A stretch of DNA of 9,125 nucleotides from Verrucomicrobiales bacterium (GTDB lineage: Bacteria > Verrucomicrobiota > Verrucomicrobiia > Verrucomicrobiales > Akkermansiaceae), in contig PBTU01000064.1 of assembly GCA_002729295.1 (NCBI GenBank), positions 7,840 to 16,964 of the forward strand, given 5' to 3'. This document shows positions 1 to 6,822 of this stretch, piece by piece. Every line of letters starts with the position of its first letter. Position 1 is the first letter of the stretch. The notes beneath the pieces are model-generated. The model worked only from the letters and a program-made list of their open reading frames with translations. It was not told the DNA's origin and did not search any database. The position numbers and the translations under genes were made by a program.

Positions 1-120
1 TCAAGCCGCTTATCGCTTCTCAACGCGGACCCGAATGAACCGCCGCTCCCGCTCGGAAATGGACCGGGCATTGAAGAATTGGCAGAGACATCTCTCAATT
101 CATCTGAAATACTCATCTAA
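1..120 (+). CDS. Possible C-terminal tail of an upstream gene (partial)
   Basis: One plus-strand frame is open from the first base to a TAA at 118-120, giving about 39 residues that end in SSEILI. The tail is polar and acidic towards its end, with a proline-rich stretch (NEPPLPLG), and matches no family I recognise. If real, it ends 6 bp before the sulfatase ATG at 127, which would suggest co-transcription. A second plus frame is also open across this stretch (it continues to about 203), and a minus-strand frame starting with ATG at 116 runs off the left edge. The choice of frame is therefore uncertain and rests mainly on the tight spacing to the next gene. Confidence 0.3.
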   Translation, partial: SSRLSLLNADPNEPPLPLGNGPGIEELAETSLNSSEILI

Positions 121-126
121 TCCGCC

Positions 127-3100
127 ATGTCGCTCCTGTATCTTCCGATTGCCCTTCTTCTCCTGGTCTCACCCGTTTTTGCTCAAAAACCAAACGTCGT
201 CGTGATCATTTCGGACGACGCGGGTTACGCCGACTGGGAATTCATGGACGAATACCTCCAGACCCTTAACCCCGGTCAGGCCGCCAGTCCAGTGCCCACC
301 CCGAATCTCAATGCCCTGCGCGGGCGCGGCACCCTCCTAACCAGCGCCTACACCGCGGCCGTCTGCTCCCCGTCCCGAGCCGCCATTGTCACCGGATCCT
401 ATCAGCAACGCGTCGGCTACGAATACAACATTAACAATCTCATGGGAGCCTCCGCGATCGATGGCCTCTCACCGGATACCACTACTATCTTCGACCGGAT
501 GGGTGCCGAGGGCTACACCACCGGAGTCATTGGCAAATGGCACATCGGCGCCCGCGCAAACGACAATGGCTTGGGCAACCGTCCTGAAAATCAGGGCGTC
601 GACGAGTTCTTTGGAATCTGGAAAGGCTCCCGCAATTACACTATCGGATCGGTGACTGGATCTGGCGAACTCCGGGAGACGATCACTTCGCCATTTTCCG
701 ATACCCTTCTCGAAACAACCGCTCCCTGGAATACCACCAACAACTATGTGACTAATGCCTTTGGAATCGGAGCCGTGGATTTTATTGACCGGCACTACGA
801 CGATCCCGATCCCTTCTTCCTCTACGTCGCCTTCACCGCTCCGCACGGCCCCATCGGCCCCTCTCCCGATATCGATGACCCACGTCTCGCCGGCCTTACC
901 GACAAACGAAAAGATTATGCCTCTATGGTCCTCACCATGGACAAAGAAATTGGCAACATTCTCAACAAACTCGATGACCCGGCCGGCGACGGATCCATCT
1001 CTCTTACCGACAACACCCTCGTGATTTTCATCAATGACAATGGCGGCGCCAATGGCATCGGAACCGTTAATACTCCTCTCAATAATTTTAAAGGATCCGT
1101 CTATGAAGGCGGCACCCGAGTCCCCATGATTATCGCGGGTCCCGGACTTCCCGAAAATGACACCTACCACGAGCCCATCCACTCCATCGACATCCTCCCC
1201 ACCTGCCTGGAAGCCGCCGGCGCCATTCCTCCTGCTGATATCGATGGCGTCAGCCTGATCCCCCACCTAAAAGGGACCACGACCGAACCTCCTCACGAAG
1301 TGCTCACCATTCGCAGCGAATCCAAAGTCGGAGTGCGCAAAGGTAAATGGAAACTCACCAGCAACAGTATCTCTGCCCCATTCTCTCTCTTCGACCTTTC
1401 CAGTGACATTGGCGAGTCCACCAACCTCGCCAATGCCAATCCTGAAATCGTCGAAGAGCTCCTCAAGGACTTCACCGCCTTCGAAGTTGGAGCAGATAAA
1501 CCACGTCACGCCGGGCTCAACAAATCACCGGGTTCCATTAATCTGAACGACCGTTTTATCCTGAACCCTCAACCCGTTGATCTCGGACCATTCACCTCCA
1601 ACCTCACTCTCGTCGGTGGGGCTCTCCTCAATGGCGATTTTAATGCCGGGGGCGGATCCGGAGCACAGACCTTTGATCAAACCCCCATCTGGCAAAATAT
1701 CGGCACCGGAGCGGGAAGCCTCAACGCCACTCAAACTTCCCTCGATGCCAACGGCACCCGAAACGCCATCATCGCGGAAAGCGCCACCAGAGAATTCGGG
1801 CTCGAAACCAATCACACTCTGGCTACCGGCGAAATCTTCCGGGCGACCTATCAATGGCGCGATGCCTCAATCTGGAATGACCCCGGCGACAAAATCAGAG
1901 TGAGCCTGTTTACCACGTCCGACGAAAGCCTCTCGGGCACACCAACGATTCTTGCGTCCCTCGATTCAGAGCTCTCGTCACTGGATAGCTCTTACCAAAC
2001 CGAGATCGCCTTATTTCCACCCATCCCTGCCTCAGCCAATGGTAAAAAATTGTTTGTCTCACTCAACTCGGCCCAAACTGGATCCGGCTTTGCCAGGCTC
2101 GACGACTTTACGCTCGATCGCGGAACAATCGACGGCGGCGGCGGCGCCAACCCTCCGGTCGCCCTCAATTGGTCTACCCAAAACGCCTGGACCGATCCCG
2201 CCACCGCCTCCCGGGACACCTTGCTCAGTCTCGACGCCTTTGCCGGGTGCGTCCTGGAATTCCCGACCACCGACAACTTTTCCTACACCGCCAATAACAA
2301 CATGATGCGTCCTACCGGCCTCACCTTCATGTTGAATTCCCTCAAGATGACCGGTGATTTCATTGGAGCCAATCCCCAATCGGCCACCATCGCTGGAAAC
2401 GAATTGCTTTTCTCGAACGACCTCTCCGACACGCCCCCCAGCTTGTCTCTCGGGAGCAACGGACCTGGCTTTAGTTACGAAATCAGTAATCCCTTCATCC
2501 TCTATCACGATCTCACTATCGACGGCGATGGAACTGCCACCTTTTCCCTCAATGGAGAAATCAGCGAATATCTTAAGCCAGCCAATCTCACCAAAACCGG
2601 AACCTCCCATCTTTACCTCACCACCAGCCCGACCTATACCGGGACCACTTCAATCACCGAAGGTCAACTCACCATCGGGGACCAAGTCAAGCTCTCCACA
2701 AGTTCCCAGGTCGTCATTGGACCCGATGGAACCCTTGGCGGCACCGGAAGCATCGACGCGGAAATTGTCGGCAGCGGGACAATCTCTCCTGGTCAATCCA
2801 CCGGAGCTCTCACCGCAACAAACGATGCCAAAATCGGCGCCCTTCTTATCGAAATCGACGGTCCCTCCAATGACCGCTTTGATGTTACCGGTTCCCTTGA
2901 CATCACTGGAGCAACGCTCACCCTCGCCGACCTCGGTGGTGGTTTGACCGAACCCATCTATACCATCGCCTCCTATGGCTCCCTCACCGGAACCTTTACC
3001 AACATCAACAACTTCCCCGCCGGATATTCCATCGACTACGCCTTCGGCGGCAGTAGAATCGTCCTGATCAGCGATACCGACCCATTCACCATCTGGTCCC

Positions 3101-3471
3101 AAACTACCAATAGCCTCACCGGTGAAGATGCTGGCTTTGACGCCGATCCGGACAAAGACGGACTTCCCAATAGTATCGAATTTATCCTCGGAACCAATCC
3201 CGCCACGCCCGATCAAAACCCGCCTCTCCGATATGAGTTTTCCAATGGAAACACCCTTGCCTCCTTCCCACTCGCCGCCCAGGCAAGTTACCTCAGTCCA
3301 AGAGCTCAATTCTCCGATGATCTCGAAACATGGCAAGATCAGATCGCCGGTGTTGATGGGAACCTCACCATCGATGAAAATTTCTTCGCGCCCTCCCTCC
3401 ACAAAGTCACCATTGAATTCGCAGGAGTCATTACTGATCACCACTTCTTCCGCCTCCAGACAAATCGTTGA
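127..3471 (+). CDS. Secreted multidomain sulfatase with PATR-like beta-strand region and Ca-binding-like C-terminus
   Basis: This encodes a 1114-residue exported sulfatase, predicted to hydrolyse sulfate esters on an unidentified substrate, probably a glycan. Residues 1-19 are a signal peptide (hydrophobic core, cleavage near VFA-Q). The sulfatase domain covers about 21-455. It shows the metal-binding pair D30-D31, the formylglycine motif CSPSR with C80, GKWH (K137, H139), TAPH (H240), NDNGG (D304, N305) and FKGSVYEGG (K322). Residues about 490-665 look like a beta-sandwich, galactose-binding-like module. About 680-980 is passenger-like, with a PATR-type repeat (LTKTGTSHLYLTTSPTYTG) at 821-839 and a GTLGGTGSI / GSGTISPG pattern at 869-889. 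At 1005-1025 an Asp-rich block (DADPDKDGLPNSIEF) resembles thrombospondin-3 or EF-hand-like calcium sites, followed by a roughly 90-residue tail ending FFRLQTNR. A usual sulfatase is 450-600 residues, so more than half the protein is accessory. No autotransporter barrel, PEP-CTERM or membrane anchor is visible. The ATG has no clear Shine-Dalgarno sequence but is supported by the signal peptide. The sulfatase call is firm; the accessory domain names are inferred. Confidence 0.93.
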   Translation: MSLLYLPIALLLLVSPVFAQKPNVVVIISDDAGYADWEFMDEYLQTLNPGQAASPVPTPNLNALRGRGTLLTSAYTAAVCSPSRAAIVTGSYQQRVGYEYNINNLMGASAIDGLSPDTTTIFDRMGAEGYTTGVIGKWHIGARANDNGLGNRPENQGVDEFFGIWKGSRNYTIGSVTGSGELRETITSPFSDTLLETTAPWNTTNNYVTNAFGIGAVDFIDRHYDDPDPFFLYVAFTAPHGPIGPSPDIDDPRLAGLTDKRKDYASMVLTMDKEIGNILNKLDDPAGDGSISLTDNTLVIFINDNGGANGIGTVNTPLNNFKGSVYEGGTRVPMIIAGPGLPENDTYHEPIHSIDILPTCLEAAGAIPPADIDGVSLIPHLKGTTTEPPHEVLTIRSESKVGVRKGKWKLTSNSISAPFSLFDLSSDIGESTNLANANPEIVEELLKDFTAFEVGADKPRHAGLNKSPGSINLNDRFILNPQPVDLGPFTSNLTLVGGALLNGDFNAGGGSGAQTFDQTPIWQNIGTGAGSLNATQTSLDANGTRNAIIAESATREFGLETNHTLATGEIFRATYQWRDASIWNDPGDKIRVSLFTTSDESLSGTPTILASLDSELSSLDSSYQTEIALFPPIPASANGKKLFVSLNSAQTGSGFARLDDFTLDRGTIDGGGGANPPVALNWSTQNAWTDPATASRDTLLSLDAFAGCVLEFPTTDNFSYTANNNMMRPTGLTFMLNSLKMTGDFIGANPQSATIAGNELLFSNDLSDTPPSLSLGSNGPGFSYEISNPFILYHDLTIDGDGTATFSLNGEISEYLKPANLTKTGTSHLYLTTSPTYTGTTSITEGQLTIGDQVKLSTSSQVVIGPDGTLGGTGSIDAEIVGSGTISPGQSTGALTATNDAKIGALLIEIDGPSNDRFDVTGSLDITGATLTLADLGGGLTEPIYTIASYGSLTGTFTNINNFPAGYSIDYAFGGSRIVLISDTDPFTIWSQTTNSLTGEDAGFDADPDKDGLPNSIEFILGTNPATPDQNPPLRYEFSNGNTLASFPLAAQASYLSPRAQFSDDLETWQDQIAGVDGNLTIDENFFAPSLHKVTIEFAGVITDHHFFRLQTNR

Positions 3472-3509
3472 TTCCGCACCTCACCCAGTTACTTACAACA
3501 GGAGGGAAA
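3472..3509. other. Convergent intergenic gap
   Basis: These 38 bases separate the stop codons of the two converging sulfatase genes. I see no T-tract or strong GC stem here, only a weak CCTC/GAGG pairing with a large internal loop. Termination for either gene is not evident from the sequence. Confidence 0.5.
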
Positions 3510-4886
3510 TTACTTCTTTGCGTTTCTTTCGGCAGAGAAGACATCGCCTGTTGGCATCTCGGGAAGAGTAGATTGCCAGATTTTCAATTGTTTGAGCATC
3601 GTGGTAACTACCCCGGGGTTCTGCGCGGCGACATCGACCTTCTCTGCCAGGTCGGCAGCGAGGTCGTAGAGTTCGACCCGGCTGGTATCATTGTTTGTTA
3701 CCAACTTCCAATGCTGGTGCACCACGGCGTAGTTCACCCAGTGATCGGCGCGGTTTTTGTTTCCGCCCATTTTCCAAAACAAAGGCTTTCCACGCAAGGG
3801 GACAGGCTTGCCTTTGAGAGCTGCCACCTGACTCACTCCGTCGGCTTTGTAGCTCACGGGCAAAGTCGCTCCGGCGACCTCGCAAAAGGTCGGGAGAAGA
3901 TCTACCGCTGAAATCAAGGACTCACCGTCCACTTTTCCGGCCGCGATTTCCCCGGGCCAGCGGGCGATGAAGGGAACTCCGATTCCTCCCTCGAAGAGCG
4001 CACCTTTGTATCCCCGGCGACCTCCGGTAATGCCCTTGGCTGCGCCGATGCCATAACCTGCGCCGGTGGCCGTGTCGTGATTCAGAGCTAACTCCGTCGG
4101 CTTGCTTGCGCGGGCCGGACCGTTGTCGGAGCTGAAAACAACGAGGGTATTTTCAGTCAGCTTTAGGCGATCAAGTGCATCGAGCACTTCACCGATACGA
4201 TCATCGGCGTGGGAAAGAACCGAAGCATAAATGTTATCGGCCTCAGGCAGGTCCCGGAAACGCCAACGATACTTTGGCACGGTGTGAAAAGGCGTATGCG
4301 GCTCGTGCACCCAGAGATTAAGGAAGAAGGGCTTCCCTTCTTCATGACAATCTTCGATAAATTTCACGGCATGCTTGGAATCTTCATGCACGGGCATTTG
4401 CTCGCCGGCACAGTTAAACGCCCAGGCCCGGTCGTAGCCGTAGACCTTCGGCAAAGGCGAATCGGGAATCATATTGTTCGCCAAATGCCACTTCCCATAA
4501 TGCGCCGTGCGGTATCCCGCTTTTTGCAGAAAGCGGGTCATCAGCGGGGCCTTTGGATCGAGCCAATCCGGCATCCCCCGCTTGGCATTGCTAGGCACCC
4601 AGGCGAAGTGGCCATCGATATTGTAGCGCGCTGGAAAGTGCCCTGTCATCACCGCGGTACGACTCGGCGAACACACTCCACTCGCCACCGTGAAGCGATG
4701 AAAATCAGTCCCCTCCTTTGCGAGACGATCAATATTCGGCGTTTTAACATAGGGATGCCCGTGGCAGCTGAGATCTCCCCAACCCCAATCATCGGCGAAG
4801 ATGAATACGATATTCGGAGATGCGGCTCCTCCCTTGGCGGCGGCAAGTAAGGTGAGGAGAAAGGCGAAGAGTTTGATTCTTTTCAT
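3510..4886 (-). CDS. Secreted sulfatase (arylsulfatase A / GALNS-like)
   Basis: This encodes a 458-residue formylglycine-dependent sulfatase that would remove sulfate from a sugar or aryl ester outside the cytoplasm. Residues 1-22 form a signal peptide (MKRIK, then a Leu/Ala-rich core). The fold begins at PNIVFIFADDWGWGD with metal ligands D32-D33. The active-site motif is CSPSR with C72, and other conserved points are GKWH (K132, H134), HEPH (H194, H197), SSDNG (D254, N255) and a GYKGALFEGG segment (K294). The C-terminal subdomain carries the usual HWKLV...ELYDL strand pair near 391-408. Length and motif order are normal, so it looks intact. The substrate cannot be assigned from sequence alone. 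The ATG has no Shine-Dalgarno sequence and follows the stop of a decayed upstream reading frame by 2 bp, suggesting it was once translationally coupled to that gene. It converges with the plus-strand sulfatase, leaving 38 bp between stop codons. Confidence 0.95.
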   Translation of the reverse strand: MKRIKLFAFLLTLLAAAKGGAASPNIVFIFADDWGWGDLSCHGHPYVKTPNIDRLAKEGTDFHRFTVASGVCSPSRTAVMTGHFPARYNIDGHFAWVPSNAKRGMPDWLDPKAPLMTRFLQKAGYRTAHYGKWHLANNMIPDSPLPKVYGYDRAWAFNCAGEQMPVHEDSKHAVKFIEDCHEEGKPFFLNLWVHEPHTPFHTVPKYRWRFRDLPEADNIYASVLSHADDRIGEVLDALDRLKLTENTLVVFSSDNGPARASKPTELALNHDTATGAGYGIGAAKGITGGRRGYKGALFEGGIGVPFIARWPGEIAAGKVDGESLISAVDLLPTFCEVAGATLPVSYKADGVSQVAALKGKPVPLRGKPLFWKMGGNKNRADHWVNYAVVHQHWKLVTNNDTSRVELYDLAADLAEKVDVAAQNPGVVTTMLKQLKIWQSTLPEMPTGDVFSAERNAKK

Positions 4887-4888
4887 GG

Positions 4889-5211
4889 CTATTTTTGAGA
4901 ACTAAATTTGATGATCTGGATTTTTTGAGAAAAAGGAAGATTGAACGTCTGACTCCAGAATTTTTTCGCTGGATCATAGTTGCACTGCCAGAAATCATCT
5001 CCGTGAACGCTTTGGTCCAGCAAACGCCCATCGACTCGAAGCTGCCCAGCTTTGTGGGATTTCATCGAGACGAGGACAGGATAACGCCCCGGAGATACTG
5101 CTTATTTCCAAAATGTCCATCTATCGTGTAAACACCCGACCTCCCACCAAACAGAGGACCCTCACTCTCAATAATAACGAGGGCCTTTCGGGGGGCGGCC
5201 TCTGGGGGGAC
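4889..5211 (-). pseudogene. Frameshifted C-terminal remnant of an unrecognised protein, abutting the sulfatase start
   Basis: Two minus-strand frames read as one protein tail. The first runs from 5211 (just after a TGA at 5212-5214) to about 5101, with segments such as KALVIIESEGPLFGGRSG and YTIDGHFGNK. A one-base loss near 5101-5103 then moves the coding signal into another frame, which continues with AVSPGRYPVLVSMKSHK, QLRVDGRLLD, HGDDFWQCNYDPAK and SQTFNLPFSQKIQI to a TAG at 4889-4891. Combined, this gives about 107 residues rich in beta-strand-like, aromatic and glycine patterns, resembling the C-terminal beta domain of a secreted protein; I do not recognise the family. The TAG lies 2 bp before the ATG of the downstream sulfatase, the spacing expected of an operon partner. 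There is no start codon or N-terminal part, so it is a remnant and not just a single sequencing error. It is distinct from the remnant upstream, which ends in a different frame at 5223. Confidence 0.6.
5156..5202. other. Alternative GC-rich hairpins
   Basis: GAGGGCC at 5179-5185 can pair with GGCCTC at 5197-5202 (6 bp with one bulged G, 11-nt loop). It can instead pair with GGACCCTC at 5156-5163 (7 bp with one bulged A, 15-nt loop). The two pairings are mutually exclusive. No run of T follows on either strand, so an intrinsic terminator is not supported. The stretch lies inside the decayed reading frame, so its composition may simply reflect GC-rich former coding sequence. Confidence 0.2.
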
Positions 5212-5222
5212 TCAACTTCTCC

Positions 5223-5447
5223 TTAATAATCATCGATCCCATTTCCAACGATGGTTTTCAAAAATCTCAAATAAAATTCATTCTCTCCTAGAAAGCTCCG
5301 ATCTTTGACAATCCGCCCCGCAAAAAGAGCCTCAATTTCATTCTCGACGAAATAAAGTCCGTAGAAGCCACTTCGCCTCAAACACTCTAAGCCAGCGTAC
5401 GATCCAGCTGCTCGATCAATTCCTCGTCGCTGAGAAACCGCTAATAA
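5223..5447 (-). pseudogene. Orphan coding remnant of unknown family
   Basis: A minus-strand frame is open from 5447 (after a TAA at 5448-5450) to a TAA at 5223-5225. Its last 55 residues look coding: LECLRRSGFYGLYFVENE, then IEALFAGRIVKDRSF, then GENEFYLRFLKTIVGNG and DDY at the end. There is no ATG at the head of the frame. Between 5390 and 5440 the adjacent frame gives a more protein-like reading (RFLSDEELIEQLDRTLA), bounded by TAG codons at 5441-5443 and 5387-5389. This suggests one short gene broken by a frameshift near 5388 and a nonsense codon. The sequence is acidic and aromatic with no motif I recognise. The end of the remnant is AT-rich: 18 of 60 bases are G or C in 5221-5280, well below the flanking genes. 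It may be a foreign or otherwise unrelated insert; a very short live gene cannot be excluded. Confidence 0.45.
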
Positions 5448-5617
5448 TTATGCAGTTCGGCGCTCCTACGCAAAAGCCGGAGACCTTCCCAAACCGCGTC
5501 GCCATTCTGCACCGAGGAATCAAAAGGACTCACTCCGGCTACCTCCCGATGCACCAACCTCCCGTTGATCCTGACGAGAAGATCGGCGTTGGCCGGATTG
5601 TAGTCCTGTAATATCGA
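5441..5617 (-). pseudogene. N-terminal stub of a class-IV aminotransferase (IlvE / D-amino-acid transaminase fold)
   Basis: Directly after the TGA of the M24 peptidase gene (5618-5620) and in the same frame, 58 codons are open up to a TAG at 5441-5443. Residues about 6-47 of this stretch (5602-5477) match the start of fold-type IV PLP aminotransferases: LLVRINGRLVHRE followed by VSPFDSSVQNGDAVWEGLR, the family's V-N-G ... FD ... GD-x-V/F-E-G-x-R signature. The match stops after WEGLRL, where homologs continue into the hydrophobic ExHLxRL helix. The part carrying the PLP-binding lysine, roughly 100 residues further on, is absent, so the stub cannot be an active transaminase. No ATG, GTG or TTG lies between the M24 stop and the homology. 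It is either a truncated downstream gene that lost its start, or the remains of a fused extension of the peptidase cut off by the TGA. Confidence 0.65.
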
Positions 5618-6772
5618 TCAGTCCTTCCAATTCAACCCTTCCGGCACCGGCGAAAGAACCTCGTGGCCCGTCTCCGTGACGAGGACCATGTCCTCGATCC
5701 GGACTCCACCGATGACCGAAGAATACAAACCGGGTTCCACCGTAAAGACCTCGCCGGCGTAAATTTTTCCACCACCGTGGTCTAACAGAATTGGTTCGTG
5801 AACTTCCAAACCAATTCCATGCCCGGTTCCGTGGCGCATCGTGGGCACACCTTCATCGTGACGGGCGTCGCCACGCACCATCGAGTAGCCATGTTTCTCG
5901 ATCACCGCCGCAGTCGCGAGATGCACTGCCTCTCCCGTCGCACCCGCCTTCAGAGCCTCGCACCCGGCGACCTTGGCCTCGCAAACCGTGGCATGCATTT
6001 TCTTAAACTCATCGCTCGGTTCGCCACAAACCACCGTTCGGGTCATGTCGCCGTTGTAACGCGTTGCGTTATCCATCGGGAAAATATCCACGATCACCGG
6101 AATATTCGCCTTTAAAGGACCTTTCCCGAAATGATGGCAGTCGGCGACATGAGGAACGGTGACGACGATTGAATCGTGGGCGTTAGAAAAATTTCGCTCG
6201 ACCAAAAAAGCGGTGATCATTGCGCGAACCCGCTCGGAAGTAAGCGCGCTTCCCTCATGATGAAGAACCCCTTCCCCATCAGGAGTTGCGTTTGCGATTA
6301 ATCGACAAGCGAAGGTCATCGCTTCGCCGGTCACCTTTTGGGCATGACGCAAATGCTCGATCTCCTCGGCATTCTTCGTGCGACGTTCTTTCACACCGAA
6401 ATCCGCCGAGTATTCGATTTTAATACCGGCCTTCATCATAAAGTGAGCGTAAAGATAAGGCAGCGTCCGATCAACGGTGACCGAGGTCTGGCCGGCCTGG
6501 CGAAGACATTCCGCCGCCGCTTCCGCCAGCGCGGAATCCCGATCACCGGAGAGCCCGCCTTCCGGAGTAAAGTCAGCGGCACAACAAACGCGATCGGCCT
6601 TCGCAATCTGGCGAGCCCGGTCCATTTCAAGATCCCGGACAATCAAAACAGACGGCTTGTCTGCAAAGTCGATCATCACCATTGCATCCCCCACGCTAAA
6701 TTGAACCCGGTGAAACAGTGAAGCGTTATTCGCGGCAATACCGGCGAGAACGGTTGTACGATTGGAACTCAT
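5618..6772 (-). CDS. M24-family metallopeptidase (Xaa-Pro aminopeptidase-like)
   Basis: This encodes a 384-residue pita-bread-fold metallopeptidase, probably an Xaa-Pro aminopeptidase or prolidase-like enzyme that removes N-terminal residues before proline in the cytoplasm. The N-terminal half (about 1-135) is a creatinase-type domain; the catalytic domain covers about 140-375. All five metal ligands are visible: D229 (VIVDIFP), D242 (YNGDMTRTV), H318 (HGTGHGIG), E346 (TVEPGLY) and E360 (VRIEDMV). The domain also has LEVHEP with a conserved His. There is no signal peptide. The ATG at 6772 (MSSNRTTVLAG) is preferred. A longer reading from a TTG at 6838 would add 22 unconvincing residues and overlap the upstream gene. 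The gene follows the hydrolase by 50 bp on the same strand, and no Shine-Dalgarno sequence precedes the ATG. It ends ...EGLNWKD at a TGA, after which an aminotransferase stub continues in frame. Substrate specificity is inferred from the family only. Confidence 0.92.
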   Translation of the reverse strand: MSSNRTTVLAGIAANNASLFHRVQFSVGDAMVMIDFADKPSVLIVRDLEMDRARQIAKADRVCCAADFTPEGGLSGDRDSALAEAAAECLRQAGQTSVTVDRTLPYLYAHFMMKAGIKIEYSADFGVKERRTKNAEEIEHLRHAQKVTGEAMTFACRLIANATPDGEGVLHHEGSALTSERVRAMITAFLVERNFSNAHDSIVVTVPHVADCHHFGKGPLKANIPVIVDIFPMDNATRYNGDMTRTVVCGEPSDEFKKMHATVCEAKVAGCEALKAGATGEAVHLATAAVIEKHGYSMVRGDARHDEGVPTMRHGTGHGIGLEVHEPILLDHGGGKIYAGEVFTVEPGLYSSVIGGVRIEDMVLVTETGHEVLSPVPEGLNWKD

Positions 6773-6822
6773 GCGGGGAGAGGAAAGCAGAATATGAAAT
6801 CCATTCCAGCCACGAAATCTCC

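Noticed and set aside
71..113. Promoter-like TTGAAG upstream of the first sulfatase
   Set aside because: No convincing -10 element lies at a suitable spacing, and this stretch may be the end of an upstream coding region.
469..1266. Long minus-strand open frame inside the first sulfatase
   Set aside because: It lies antisense to well-supported sulfatase motifs and its translation shows no family pattern; it is a shadow of codon bias in the real gene.
2650..3444. Long minus-strand open frame opposite the C-terminal part of the first sulfatase
   Set aside because: It is a glycine/acidic-rich reading with no recognisable domains, antisense to a PATR-like and Asp-rich region that reads well on the plus strand.
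3472..3509. Possible bidirectional terminator between the convergent sulfatases
   Set aside because: The only pairing is CCTC with GAGG around a weak GTT/AAC inner stem, with unpaired gaps and no T-tract.
4895..5131. Plus-strand 78-codon open frame in the gene-poor zone
   Set aside because: The minus strand of the same stretch gives a coherent protein tail ending next to the sulfatase start, so the plus frame is its shadow.
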